A stretch of DNA of 15,357 bases from an uncultured Lachnospiraceae bacterium (GTDB lineage: Bacteria > Bacillota > Clostridia > Lachnospirales > Lachnospiraceae). The notes under the pieces are model-generated. The model did no database searches. It was not told where the DNA came from and saw only the letters and a program-made list of their open reading frames with translations. Below, piece after piece: positions 5,838 to 13,795 of this stretch. Numbering within the stretch: the first letter of the stretch is position 1; every line of letters begins with the position of its first letter. A program made the translations under genes and the position numbers. The stretch spans positions 1 through 15,357 of the forward strand of contig CAJTZB010000032.1 of assembly GCA_910583815.1 (NCBI GenBank), read 5' to 3'.

Positions 5838-7157
5838 TTACAGACGTGTACTGACAAAAATTTCATAAATTGCGCGAATTGCATTGTCGAAATCCTCATT
5901 TGCAACACCGATAATAATATTTAACTCGCTTGACCCCTGATCTATCATTTTAATATTGATATTTTGATGTGCAAGAGACGCCAATGTCCTTGCTGCAACG
6001 CCGCGGTTGGACTTCATGCCGCGTCCCACTACGGCAACCAGTGCCACATCCGCATCAATTTCAATGCTGTCCGGTTTTGCAAGCCGATGCAGAGCCGAAA
6101 GGATTGCCTGCTCCTTGCCTTCAAACTCCGGACGGTGAACAAAGACACTCAATGTATCAATTCCTGAAGGCATATGCTCGAACGGAATTCCATTCTGTTC
6201 AAAGGCTTCCAGTACTTTCCTTCCAAATCCGACTTCAGAGTTCATCATATCTTTCTCAACATTAATTGATACAAACCCTTTCTTGCCTGCTACACCGGTA
6301 ATTGTAAACTCCGGCTGCTTGCAAGTGCTTTCCACAATCATGGTACCAGGGTCTTCCGGACGGTTTGTATTGCGGATATTGATTGGAATGCCGCTCTTCC
6401 TTACCGGAAAAATTGCATCTTCATGGAGCACAGTAGCCCCCATATAGGAAAGTTCACGAAGTTCTTTATAAGTGATAGTCGTAATTGCAACAGGATTTTC
6501 TATAATATGAGGGTCAGCAACTAAAACGCCGGAAACGTCCGTCCAATTTTCGTAAATATCAGCATGTACTGCCTTTGCCAGAATCGAACCGGTAATGTCA
6601 GAACCGCCTCTGGAAAATGTCTTAATAACACCGTTTTCTTTTGCACCATAAAAACCCGGAAGCACTACATTACCCAGCTCTTTTACGCGCACAGAAAGCA
6701 CTTCGTCTGTCTTGTCCGCAAGGAAATTTCCCTCTTCATCAAAGAAAACAACTTCTGCTGCGTCCAAAAATGTATAGCCAAGATAGGCAGCCATCACAAT
6801 GCCGTTTAAATACTCTCCGCGAGAAGCAGCATAGTCGGCTCCTGCCTTGCCCTGAAACTGTACGCTGATTGTTTTGAATTCCTCATCTAAAGAAAGGTTC
6901 AGCGACAGCCCTGATACAATTTCATCATATCTTGCCTTAATTGCTGCAAGCTCCGTCTCAAACGGTTTTCCGGCTTCTGCAAGGGCATAGCACGCATACA
7001 GCATATCCGTTACTTTTGTATCCTCTGAATTTCTTTTTCCCGGCGCTGACGGTACGACATATCTCCTGCTTTTGTCTGCGCGGATAATAGCTCCGACTTT
7101 CCGAAACTGTTCTGCACTGGCAAGCGAACTGCCTCCGAATTTTACAACTTTACTCAT
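5838..7157 (-). CDS. lysC: Aspartate kinase with two C-terminal ACT domains
   Basis: 439 aa from the ATG at 7157. It phosphorylates aspartate, the first step to lysine, diaminopimelate, threonine and methionine. The N-terminal ATP-site motif VKFGGSS is at 5-11, FSRGGSDITGS is at 181-191, and the substrate region ATVLHEDAIFPV at 241-252. The tail has two ACT domains, roughly 287-360 and 371-436, the usual seat of feedback control. The downstream frame continues 64 codons upstream of this start, but that extension has no fitting RBS, while GGAGGAG lies about 9 nt before the ATG at 7157 and family members begin here. The predicted leader is only about 35 nt, so no lysine riboswitch fits. It stands as a single gene, divergent from feoA. 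The variant VVPSAPGKR at 34-42 is typical of a clostridial subgroup as I remember it. The isozyme name (lysC against thrA-like) is not decided by sequence. Confidence 0.92.
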   Translation of the reverse strand: MSKVVKFGGSSLASAEQFRKVGAIIRADKSRRYVVPSAPGKRNSEDTKVTDMLYACYALAEAGKPFETELAAIKARYDEIVSGLSLNLSLDEEFKTISVQFQGKAGADYAASRGEYLNGIVMAAYLGYTFLDAAEVVFFDEEGNFLADKTDEVLSVRVKELGNVVLPGFYGAKENGVIKTFSRGGSDITGSILAKAVHADIYENWTDVSGVLVADPHIIENPVAITTITYKELRELSYMGATVLHEDAIFPVRKSGIPINIRNTNRPEDPGTMIVESTCKQPEFTITGVAGKKGFVSINVEKDMMNSEVGFGRKVLEAFEQNGIPFEHMPSGIDTLSVFVHRPEFEGKEQAILSALHRLAKPDSIEIDADVALVAVVGRGMKSNRGVAARTLASLAHQNINIKMIDQGSSELNIIIGVANEDFDNAIRAIYEIFVSTRL

Positions 7158-7197
7158 GTACTGCTTCTCCTCCGAATCCCAAAACCCTTTTTCATTT

Positions 7198-7225
7198 ATG
7201 ATACACGTTTTTGAAAGATAATCAA
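7198..7225 (-). promoter_or_regulatory. Promoter of aspartate kinase gene
   Basis: On the minus strand TTGATT (7220-7225) and TATCAT (7198-7203) are spaced by 16 nt. Predicted transcription begins near 7191. Confidence 0.5.
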
Positions 7226-7323
7226 GCTTTTTTTCTGTTTTGCAATGTTTTTCTTTCTGGTAGCACCGAACCTCTCTCCTGCATATATTGATAGTGACAA
7301 CAAAGGTAAAGACAAGACAGAAA

Positions 7324-7602
7324 ATGAAAGCATATCTAAACAACATCAAAGTTGGTGACCGGGGAACAATCGCAGAGGTTTCCGCGGATAATCATATATA
7401 TAAGCGTCTGACGGACATTGGCCTGACCAAAGGAACAGAAATTGAGTGCCTGCAGATTAATGCAGGCAGAAGCCTCGCAGTCCTGCTTGTGCGTGGCGCA
7501 AGGCTTGCGTTCCGCTTTGAAGACCTGACCGATATTCTCTACACCCCGGAACCAAACAAATATTCCATGAAAAGCGAGGTAGTACTGCTTGGGACTGACT
7601 AG
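7324..7602 (+). CDS. feoA: FeoA, ferrous iron transport accessory protein
   Basis: 92 aa, an SH3-like FeoA protein. Visible family marks are IKVGDRGTIAEV near the N-terminus, RLTDIGLTKGTEIECL in the middle, and the C-terminal strand VLLVRGARLAFRFEDLTDILY. FeoA is a small cytoplasmic protein that supports FeoB in Fe(II) uptake. The start at 7324 (MKAYLNNIKVGD) fits the family. An in-frame TTG at 7288 adds 12 residues with no RBS. The chosen start also has only a poor purine-rich RBS (AAGACAGAAA), so the start is not certain. feoB follows immediately. I could not place a clear promoter or a full Fur or DtxR box in the 130 bp between lysC and feoA. Confidence 0.88.
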   Translation: MKAYLNNIKVGDRGTIAEVSADNHIYKRLTDIGLTKGTEIECLQINAGRSLAVLLVRGARLAFRFEDLTDILYTPEPNKYSMKSEVVLLGTD

Positions 7603-7624
7603 CCATTCTACAGGCCGCCATGCA

Positions 7625-9508
7625 ATGGATGGTGACGAATTTGTCAAGAAACAGCACGAAACCGATAAAATCATCGCTCTTGCCGGCAATCCGAATGTCG
7701 GCAAGAGCACTGTTTTTAATGCACTGACCGGAGGCAGGCAGCATACCGGCAACTGGCCGGGGAAAACCGTAAGCTCCGCACATGGGGTCTGCCGGTTTCA
7801 TAAAACCGATTATCTGATTGTGGATTTGCCGGGAAGCTATTCGCTTGATGCACGTTCTGCAGAAGAAGAAATTACGAGAGACTATATTATGGATGCCGGT
7901 GCAGATGCCGCCGTGATTGTCTGTGATGCAACCTGCCTGGAACGGAACCTGATTCTTGCATTGCAGATTATCCGGAACCAGCCTGCTTCTATCCTTTGTG
8001 TCAATCTGATGGATGAAGCAAAAAAGAAAGGAATCCAGGTCAACCTGACGCTGTTGTCCGAACGTCTTGGCATCCCTGTGGTTGGAACCGCCGCCAGAAG
8101 CAAAAAAGGGCTAAGCGAACTGCTTCACACGATGGAAGAAGTATGCCAGAAAGAAGCATCTGTTCCACTTGGGATTTTACCAAAAACCCTTTCTGAAACT
8201 GCCGAAAATTCCCCAGAAACCACAGATGCCGACCTTGCACATATGCTGTGTGACGGAGTACTTACCTATACAAAAACTGACTATGATAAAACAATACGGC
8301 AGGCAGACCGGATTTTAACAAGCCGTTTCTTTGGTTTTCCATTGATGTTTTTGCTTCTGCTTGGAATTTTCTGGCTCACGATTACCGGTGCCAATGTACC
8401 ATCTGAGCTGCTGGCAACCGGGCTGTTCTGGCTGGAAGATGTACTGTATGGCTTTCTTACACTTCTGCCGGTTCCTGCAGTGATTGCCGAAGTCCTGATT
8501 CATGGCGTTTACCGCACACTCGCCTGGGTTGTTTCCGTTATGCTGCCTCCAATGGCAATCTTCTTCCCTCTTTTTACTTTGCTTGAAGATTCCGGCTACC
8601 TGCCCCGCATTGCTTTCAATATGGATGCCTGCTTTAAAAAGTGCCGCGCCTGCGGCAAACAGGCGCTCACGATGTGCATGGGATTTGGCTGCAATGCCGC
8701 AGGAGTCATTGGTTGCCGTATTATCGACTCGCCAAGGGAACGCCTGATTGCCATCCTTACAAATGCTTTTGTGCCATGCAATGGACGCTTTCCCACACTG
8801 ATTGCACTGATTACGATGTTTTTTGTCACCGGAGCTGCCGGCTTTTTTGCCTCATTTCAGGCTGCTCTTTTGCTGGCCCTTGTTATTTTACTTGGTATTC
8901 TTGCCACCATGCTTGTCTCTTACCTGCTATCAGTCACAATACTAAAGGGAATGCCTTCTTCCTTTTTATTGGAGCTGCCCCCTTACCGCCGCCCGCAAAT
9001 CGGAAAAGTGCTGGTCCGCTCGGTCTTTGACCGGACATTATTCGTACTTGGGCGTGCCGCCGCAGTAGCCGCTCCCGCCGGACTTCTGCTTTGGATTCTT
9101 GCAAATGTTTCCATAGACGGAATCCCTCTGCTTCATATCCTGTCAGAATTCCTCGACCCCTTTGCAGGCCTGATGGGACTGGATGGCGTTATCCTGCTTG
9201 CTTTCCTTCTTGGCTTTCCCGCCAATGAAATCGTCGTTCCGATTATTGTAATGTGTTATATGTCCTCTGGCACACTGACGGAATATGAAAACCTTGCAGA
9301 GCTGAAACTTTTGTTTGTGCAAAACGGCTGGACCATAAAAACTGCGGTCTGCACAATGCTGTTTATGCTGTTTCATTTTCCATGTTCTACAACTTGTATC
9401 ACTATTTATAAAGAAACAAAGAAACTCCGTTACACACTGCTTGCAATACTGCTGCCAACAGCAGTCGGCATCCTGTGCTGCATGCTTGTGAATGTTATCT
9501 GGAACTAA
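7625..9508 (+). CDS. feoB: FeoB, ferrous iron transporter with N-terminal GTPase
   Basis: 627 aa, at the short end for FeoB. The N-terminal G domain has G1 GNPNVGKS (21-28), the switch region HTGNWPGKTV (40-49), G3 DLPG (67-70) and G4 NLMD (127-130). A membrane part with two Gate-type repeats follows, including MGFGCNAAGVIGCR and VPCNGRFPTLI in the first and GFPANEIVVPI in the second. It imports Fe(II) across the cytoplasmic membrane. No FeoC is fused or adjacent. The start is uncertain. The ATG at 7625 has a weak RBS, while an in-frame TTG at 7589 has GAGG 9 nt upstream and would overlap feoA by 14 nt, which suggests possible translational coupling. The gene ends at a strong terminator shared with the convergent Na/Pi transporter gene. 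Confidence 0.93.
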   Translation: MDGDEFVKKQHETDKIIALAGNPNVGKSTVFNALTGGRQHTGNWPGKTVSSAHGVCRFHKTDYLIVDLPGSYSLDARSAEEEITRDYIMDAGADAAVIVCDATCLERNLILALQIIRNQPASILCVNLMDEAKKKGIQVNLTLLSERLGIPVVGTAARSKKGLSELLHTMEEVCQKEASVPLGILPKTLSETAENSPETTDADLAHMLCDGVLTYTKTDYDKTIRQADRILTSRFFGFPLMFLLLLGIFWLTITGANVPSELLATGLFWLEDVLYGFLTLLPVPAVIAEVLIHGVYRTLAWVVSVMLPPMAIFFPLFTLLEDSGYLPRIAFNMDACFKKCRACGKQALTMCMGFGCNAAGVIGCRIIDSPRERLIAILTNAFVPCNGRFPTLIALITMFFVTGAAGFFASFQAALLLALVILLGILATMLVSYLLSVTILKGMPSSFLLELPPYRRPQIGKVLVRSVFDRTLFVLGRAAAVAAPAGLLLWILANVSIDGIPLLHILSEFLDPFAGLMGLDGVILLAFLLGFPANEIVVPIIVMCYMSSGTLTEYENLAELKLLFVQNGWTIKTAVCTMLFMLFHFPCSTTCITIYKETKKLRYTLLAILLPTAVGILCCMLVNVIWN

Positions 9509-9513
9509 AAAAA

Positions 9514-9563
9514 GGACTGCCGCATTCTATATATGTCTTTCTGAATGCGGCAGCCTCTTTTTT
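9514..9563. terminator. Bidirectional intrinsic terminator between feoB and the Na/Pi transporter gene
   Basis: CTGCCGCATTC (9517-9527) pairs perfectly with GAATGCGGCAG (9543-9553), with GG/CC outside. The plus strand continues into TTTTTT (9558-9563) and the minus strand into TTTTTTT (9513-9507), so it can stop transcription from both convergent genes. Confidence 0.9.
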
Positions 9564-9579
9564 ATGATGGGCAGCTTTT

Positions 9580-11346
9580 TTATATCTGCTCCGGCAGACA
9601 ATACTGTTCCTTTAGTTTTTGGTAATCATGCCGGAATTCTTCGTTTCCGTCCTTCTTTAAGGCATCCAGATATTCATGCGCCTCAATTGCATCATCCTGC
9701 ATCTGGAGGATGCACAGGGCAATATTGGAGCAGTGGTCTGATACTCTTTCATAATTTGTAATAATGTCAGAAAGCACAAAGCCCAGTTCAATCGTACATT
9801 CTCCATTTTGAAGACGTTTTACATGACGGCTCTTAACTCTTCTGCTAAGACTGTCAATAACTTCTTCTAATGGCTCGATTGCCCTTGCACGGTTTGTATC
9901 CTCACTTTCAAACACTTCTACCGCAAGATTCACAATATCTTTGACTGCGCGGGTAAATACAGCAAGCTCTTCTGCCGCCTTATCCGAGAATTTCAGCCCC
10001 TTTTCCTGCATTTCCTTTGCCGCATCCCCTAAGTTCACTGCATGGTCCGAAATACGTTCAAAATCTCCAATGCAGTGCAATAGCTTGGAAGTCGTACGCC
10101 CATCTTTTTTGGATAAATTGCGGCTGCTGATTTTTACAAGGTATGCACCCAGCTCGTCCTCGTAACGGTCCACCAGATTTTCCAAATCATCCAGTTCTCC
10201 TGCTTCTGTCTCCTCATAATTCCCAAGCAGGTCAATTCCGTCAAACAATGCTTTCCTGGCAAGCTGTGCCATGCTCAACGTCACATTTTTGCATTGCTCC
10301 ACTGCATATGCAGGAGTATCTAAGAAACGCGTATCCAACACCTGAAGCTCGTCTTCTTTTGCCTCCTCTTTTGTGCCTCTGACTGTAAACACTGCAAGCT
10401 TTTCAAGGAATCCGGCAAATGGGAACAGCACAATGGTGGCTCCTACGTTAAACAAGCTATGTATCAGTGCAACATTGCCGGCGTTTGCAGTTTCGTCCAA
10501 AAAAGCAAAATCAAGCGCGGCATTCAAAGCATAAAATACAATCATAAAAATTGCCGTGCCAATAACATTGAAATACAGATGTACTGCTGCCGTACGCTTT
10601 GCATTTTTCTTTGCGCCAATACTGGATAGGATTGCAGTAACGCAAGTACCGATATTCTGTCCCATAACAATCGGGATAACTGTTCCATAAGTCACAATCC
10701 CGGACAGACAGAACGCCTGCAAAATACCAATAGATGCCGCCGAGCTTTGAATAACCGCTGTTAGAACAACTCCGGCAAGCATTCCAAGAAACGGATTGTG
10801 GAACAGCGTCAGCAGGTTTTGGAATCCTTCCAGTTCTGCAAGACCGGATACTGCACTGCCCATTGCATTCATGCCAAACATCAGAATCGCAAATCCAAGA
10901 AAAATGCTTCCAAGGTCTTTTTTCTTTTCGCTTTTGCAAAACATTACAAGAATAATGCCGGCTGCTGCAAGCAGCGGCGAAAACGAAGTAGGTTTCAGCA
11001 TTGCAAGGAAAAAGTTGGAATCATCCAAACCTGCAAGGCTCAAAATCCATGATGTAATTGTAGTACCAACATTGGCACCCATAATAACACCGACTGCCTG
11101 CCCAAGTTTCATAATTCCGGAGTTTACAAAACCAACGACCATGACCGTAGTCGCCGAAGAGGACTGAATAGCTGCTGTTACGACAGCCCCAAGCAGCACC
11201 GCTTTAAAACGGTTGGAAGTCATCCTTTCCAAAAGCTTCTCCAAACGTCCTCCGGACAGCTTTTCTAAGCTGCTTCCCATCACTTCCATCCCATAGAGAA
11301 GAAGCGCAAGCCCTCCAAGCATTGATAGAACATCAAAAATATCCAT
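9580..11346 (-). CDS. Na/Pi cotransporter family protein with C-terminal PhoU-like domain
   Basis: 588 aa. The membrane part (about 1-325) has the two inverted-repeat signatures of the NptA/PF02690 family, QSSSATTVMVVGFVNSG (61-77) and QSSAASIGILQAF (200-212), plus the repeated GxNxGT motifs MGANVGTT (89-96) and MGQNIGTC (228-235). The cytoplasmic part (about 355-575) is helical and resembles PhoU, with ERISDHAVNLGD and ERVSDHCSNIAL repeated about 110 residues apart. Family members import phosphate with sodium, and the PhoU-like tail is usually taken as regulatory. The start at 11346 has AGAGG 4 nt upstream. A longer in-frame start at 11448 would add 34 residues without family support and with poor RBS spacing. 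It is a single gene with its own promoter and terminator. Confidence 0.92.
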   Translation of the reverse strand: MDIFDVLSMLGGLALLLYGMEVMGSSLEKLSGGRLEKLLERMTSNRFKAVLLGAVVTAAIQSSSATTVMVVGFVNSGIMKLGQAVGVIMGANVGTTITSWILSLAGLDDSNFFLAMLKPTSFSPLLAAAGIILVMFCKSEKKKDLGSIFLGFAILMFGMNAMGSAVSGLAELEGFQNLLTLFHNPFLGMLAGVVLTAVIQSSAASIGILQAFCLSGIVTYGTVIPIVMGQNIGTCVTAILSSIGAKKNAKRTAAVHLYFNVIGTAIFMIVFYALNAALDFAFLDETANAGNVALIHSLFNVGATIVLFPFAGFLEKLAVFTVRGTKEEAKEDELQVLDTRFLDTPAYAVEQCKNVTLSMAQLARKALFDGIDLLGNYEETEAGELDDLENLVDRYEDELGAYLVKISSRNLSKKDGRTTSKLLHCIGDFERISDHAVNLGDAAKEMQEKGLKFSDKAAEELAVFTRAVKDIVNLAVEVFESEDTNRARAIEPLEEVIDSLSRRVKSRHVKRLQNGECTIELGFVLSDIITNYERVSDHCSNIALCILQMQDDAIEAHEYLDALKKDGNEEFRHDYQKLKEQYCLPEQI

Positions 11347-11446
11347 GTTTCCTCTCATTTCCGCCGCATAAACGGCATATTGACCTTTACGCCAGAGCAG
11401 ATTTAAGTCTCTGGCTTCAAATCCGTGGCTGAAAAAATAAACTGTC

Positions 11447-11501
11447 ATGCCTATATTTCAACCTGTCTCCTTTTCTCCCATCACAGGCAGCCCAAAGGCA
11501 T
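11447..11501 (-). promoter_or_regulatory. Structured 5' leader of the Na/Pi transporter mRNA
   Basis: The predicted leader is about 160 nt. Near its start an outer stem, ATGCC (11447-11451, plus strand) with GGCAT (11497-11501), encloses an inner stem, CCTGT (11462-11466) with ACAGG (11483-11487). A second hairpin, GCCAGAG/CTCTGGC, lies around 11393-11417. An AAGGAG followed after a few bases by TTG could start a 14-codon leader peptide. I do not recognise a known riboswitch class. Confidence 0.35.
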
Positions 11502-11514
11502 ACCCATGTACTTT

Positions 11515-11543
11515 ATCATAGCGGAAAAAAGAAAACTTTTCAA
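11515..11543 (-). promoter_or_regulatory. Promoter of the Na/Pi transporter gene
   Basis: On the minus strand TTGAAA (11538-11543) and TATGAT (11515-11520) are separated by 17 nt. Both hexamers match 5 of 6. No Pho box was recognised. Confidence 0.65.
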
Positions 11544-11598
11544 CCGGAAGTTAGCATGGATTGCATGCCTTGTACCAATTGGGGAACATAGGTGTGAC

Positions 11599-11627
11599 TT
11601 CACGCATCTGCATATATGGCATATACT
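11599..11627 (+). promoter_or_regulatory. Promoter of the DUF305 gene
   Basis: TTCACG (11599-11604), a 17-nt spacer, and TATACT (11622-11627) lie about 30 nt before the ATG at 11657. The 310-bp gap between the divergent Na/Pi and DUF305 genes holds the two promoters and the Na/Pi leader. Nothing else was seen in it. Confidence 0.5.
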
Positions 11628-11656
11628 ATTAAAAAACCATCTTAAGGAGACTCCGT

Positions 11657-12235
11657 ATGTCCTGCCAAACTTCCCACTGTCCGCTCAGCGATGTCGCCAA
11701 GACATATCTGGATGTCTTTTCTTGTATCTTGGAAACAATGATAAAGGAAATGACCGAAGCTGCTCTTTCTGACAGTGTTTCTCATAATTTTATTGTACAG
11801 ATGATTCCGCATCACCGCGCTGCCATAGAAATGTCGAACAATATTTTAAATTACACAACAGACCTTGCGGTACAGAACATTGCCACACAAATTATAAAAG
11901 AGCAGACACAGAGCATTGAAGACATGCAGAACATGCTGCCGCGCTGCGAATGCATGAAAAATACAAGAGAAGCGCTCTGCCTGTATAACCGCCAAATGAA
12001 CCGGATTATGCAGGCCATGTTTTCTGCAATGGGTGCAGCCTGTGCCACAAATCGGCTGAACATCAATTTTTTGCGTGAAATGATTCCGCATCACCGTGGC
12101 GCCGTCGAAATGTCACGTCTTACGCTGCAATATCCTGTTTGCCCGGAACTTACCCCGATTCTGGAATCTATTATTGCAGAGCAGGAACGCGGTATTATGC
12201 AGATGCAGCATCTGCTGTTCTGCGGCACGTGTTAA
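11657..12235 (+). CDS. DUF305 protein with two His-His motifs, internally duplicated, no signal peptide
   Basis: 192 aa. The DUF305 signature occurs twice: FIVQMIPHHRAAIEMS (45-60, His52-His53) and FLREMIPHHRGAVEMS (139-154, His145-His146). Each is followed by a helix with an E-Q pair (IIKEQTQSIEDMQ and IIAEQERGIMQMQ). The layout is a four-helix ferritin-like fold made by duplication. DUF305 proteins are often linked to metal handling, and many are exported. This one has no signal peptide and so should be cytoplasmic. It has clustered Cys at both ends (C3, C8, C97, C99, C189, C192), which could bind metal. AAGGAG lies 7 nt before the ATG. It is a single gene between the Na/Pi transporter and trpB2. 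The function is unknown, and the metal role is inference. Confidence 0.87.
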   Translation: MSCQTSHCPLSDVAKTYLDVFSCILETMIKEMTEAALSDSVSHNFIVQMIPHHRAAIEMSNNILNYTTDLAVQNIATQIIKEQTQSIEDMQNMLPRCECMKNTREALCLYNRQMNRIMQAMFSAMGAACATNRLNINFLREMIPHHRGAVEMSRLTLQYPVCPELTPILESIIAEQERGIMQMQHLLFCGTC

Positions 12236-12268
12236 GGAAGCGCTTTCATCGGCGTCTCCCTAAACACC

Positions 12269-12297
12269 TTGACATCCTTCCTTCCCTATGATATAAA
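12269..12297 (+). promoter_or_regulatory. Near-consensus promoter of trpB2
   Basis: A perfect TTGACA (12269-12274), a 17-nt spacer, and TATAAA (12292-12297). Transcription should begin near 12304 and give a leader of about 70 nt. Confidence 0.75.
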
Positions 12298-12312
12298 TAA
12301 TACAATTTATAT
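12291..12312. promoter_or_regulatory. Palindrome over the -10 and start site of trpB2; candidate operator
   Basis: ATATAAAT (12291-12298), six bases, then ATTTATAT (12305-12312) form a perfect 8-bp inverted repeat covering the -10 box and the predicted start. This is where a repressor would bind. AT-rich palindromes arise easily by chance, so confidence is modest. Downstream in the leader are two small hairpins, TTACC-TT-GGTAA (12317-12328) and CGGCAG-AAGG-CTGCCG (12339-12354). Confidence 0.4.
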
Positions 12313-12375
12313 CGCTTTACCTTGGTAATGTAACAGCGCGGCAGAAGGCTGCCGTCCAGAAAGGAAGGAAAACCT

Positions 12376-13746
12376 ATGGACAAAGAAATCCCTTATAAAA
12401 TCTATCTGGAAGAAGATGAGATGCCAAAGCAGTGGTACAACGTCCGCGCTGATATGAAACATAAGCCGGCGCCGCTGCTCCATCCTGCTACAATGCAGCC
12501 AATGACTGCCAAGGATCTTCGCCCTGTATTCTGTGATGAGCTGATTGCCCAAGAGCTGAATGATACCGATGCCTATCTTGACATTCCTGCAGAAATCCGC
12601 GATTTTTATAAGATGTACCGCCCATCGCCGCTCGTACGTGCGTATTGCCTGGAAAAAAAGCTGGATACTCCGGCCCATATCTATTATAAATTTGAGGGCA
12701 GCAACACAAGCGGAAGCCACAAGCTGAATTCTGCAATTGCACAGGCTTATTATGCAAAAAAACAGGGTCTAAAAGGCGTGACTACAGAAACCGGCGCAGG
12801 CCAATGGGGAACCGCGCTGTCTATGGCATGCTCCTACTTCGGACTTGACTGCAAAGTATACATGGTAAAAATCTCATATGAGCAAAAGCCATTCCGACGT
12901 GAAGTCATGCGCACCTACGGCGCTTCTGTCACTCCATCTCCTTCTATGGATACCAAAATCGGCAGAAAAATCCTAGCCGAGCATCCCGGAACGAACGGAA
13001 GCCTTGGCTGTGCGATTTCTGAAGCCGTGGAAGCTGCAGCAAGTCTGGACGGCTACCGCTATGTGCTTGGAAGCGTTCTAAACCAAGTAATGCTCCACCA
13101 GTCCATCATTGGTCTTGAAACAAAGGCCGCACTGGATAAGTATGGAGTTACGCCGGATATTATTATTGGCTGTGCCGGAGGCGGCTCCAACCTTGGCGGC
13201 CTGATTTCCCCATTTATGGGCGAAAAACTCCGTGGCGAAAAAGACTACCGTTTCCTTGCCGTTGAACCGGCTTCCTGCCCAAGCTTTACAAGAGGAAAAT
13301 TTGCTTATGATTTCTGTGATACCGGCATGGTATGTCCGCTTGCCAAAATGTATACACTTGGAAGCAATTTTATCCCATCTGCAAACCATGCAGGCGGTCT
13401 CCGCTATCACGGCATGAGCCCTGTTCTTTCCCAGCTCTATGCCGATGGCCTGATGGAAGCCGTCGCAGTCGAACAAACCGCAGTTTTTGAAGCTGCCGAG
13501 CAGTTTGCAAGAGTCGAAGGCATCCTTCCTGCACCGGAAAGCAGCCATGCAATCAAAGCGGCAATCGATGAGGCGCTGAAATGCAAAGAAGCCGGTGAGG
13601 CAAAGACCATTGTCTTTGGACTGACCGGCACCGGATATTTTGATATGTATGCTTATGAAAAGTTCCATGACGGCAAAATGACAGATTATATCCCAACAGA
13701 AGCAGAGCTTAAAGAGAGCTTTTCAAAGCTTCCTCCTCAGCCATAA
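12376..13746 (+). CDS. trpB2: TrpB2, stand-alone tryptophan synthase beta-like PLP enzyme
   Basis: 456 aa, longer than TrpB1 (about 390-410) and right for the TrpB2 group. It carries the PLP lysine in SNTSGSHKLNSA (Lys116), the catalytic-acid region TTETGAGQWG (Glu138), and the phosphate-binding loop CAGGGSNLGG (266-275). The N-terminal extension (about 1-80) and RPSPLVRA are typical of TrpB2. The enzyme joins indole and serine to make tryptophan. TrpB2 proteins usually do not depend on TrpA, and no trpA or other trp gene is present here, so indole salvage or another serine or indole reaction is likely. AAGGAAGG lies 7 nt before the ATG. It has its own strong promoter and is followed by a hairpin. 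Confidence 0.93.
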   Translation: MDKEIPYKIYLEEDEMPKQWYNVRADMKHKPAPLLHPATMQPMTAKDLRPVFCDELIAQELNDTDAYLDIPAEIRDFYKMYRPSPLVRAYCLEKKLDTPAHIYYKFEGSNTSGSHKLNSAIAQAYYAKKQGLKGVTTETGAGQWGTALSMACSYFGLDCKVYMVKISYEQKPFRREVMRTYGASVTPSPSMDTKIGRKILAEHPGTNGSLGCAISEAVEAAASLDGYRYVLGSVLNQVMLHQSIIGLETKAALDKYGVTPDIIIGCAGGGSNLGGLISPFMGEKLRGEKDYRFLAVEPASCPSFTRGKFAYDFCDTGMVCPLAKMYTLGSNFIPSANHAGGLRYHGMSPVLSQLYADGLMEAVAVEQTAVFEAAEQFARVEGILPAPESSHAIKAAIDEALKCKEAGEAKTIVFGLTGTGYFDMYAYEKFHDGKMTDYIPTEAELKESFSKLPPQP

Positions 13747-13782
13747 AAAATTATCCCAAGCACTGCAAAACAGTGCTTGGGA
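13747..13782 (-). terminator. Intrinsic terminator for the DUF4303-like gene, shared hairpin with trpB2 end
   Basis: TCCCAAGCACTG (13754-13765) pairs with CAGTGCTTGGGA (13771-13782), 12 bp with a CAAAA loop. On the minus strand it is followed by ATAATTTTTT, a good U-tract. On the plus strand the tail is weaker, so it would end trpB2 less efficiently. Confidence 0.82.
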
Positions 13783-13795
13783 CAATTCAAATCCT

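Noticed and set aside
7158..7197. Lysine riboswitch upstream of aspartate kinase
   Set aside because: The predicted leader is about 35 nt, far too short for an L-box, and no L-box motifs are visible.
7198..7225. Fur box between lysC and feoA
   Set aside because: Only a single half-site-like GATAATCA is present; the second half is missing.
7157..7349. N-terminal extension of aspartate kinase, hydrophobic at its start
   Set aside because: It crosses the predicted promoter and the feoA start, has no RBS, and family members begin at MSKVVKFGGSS.
11347..11448. 34-residue extension of the Na/Pi transporter
   Set aside because: The ATG at 11448 is too far from its AAGGAG, the extension is not like the family, and the start at 11346 has a well-spaced AGAGG.
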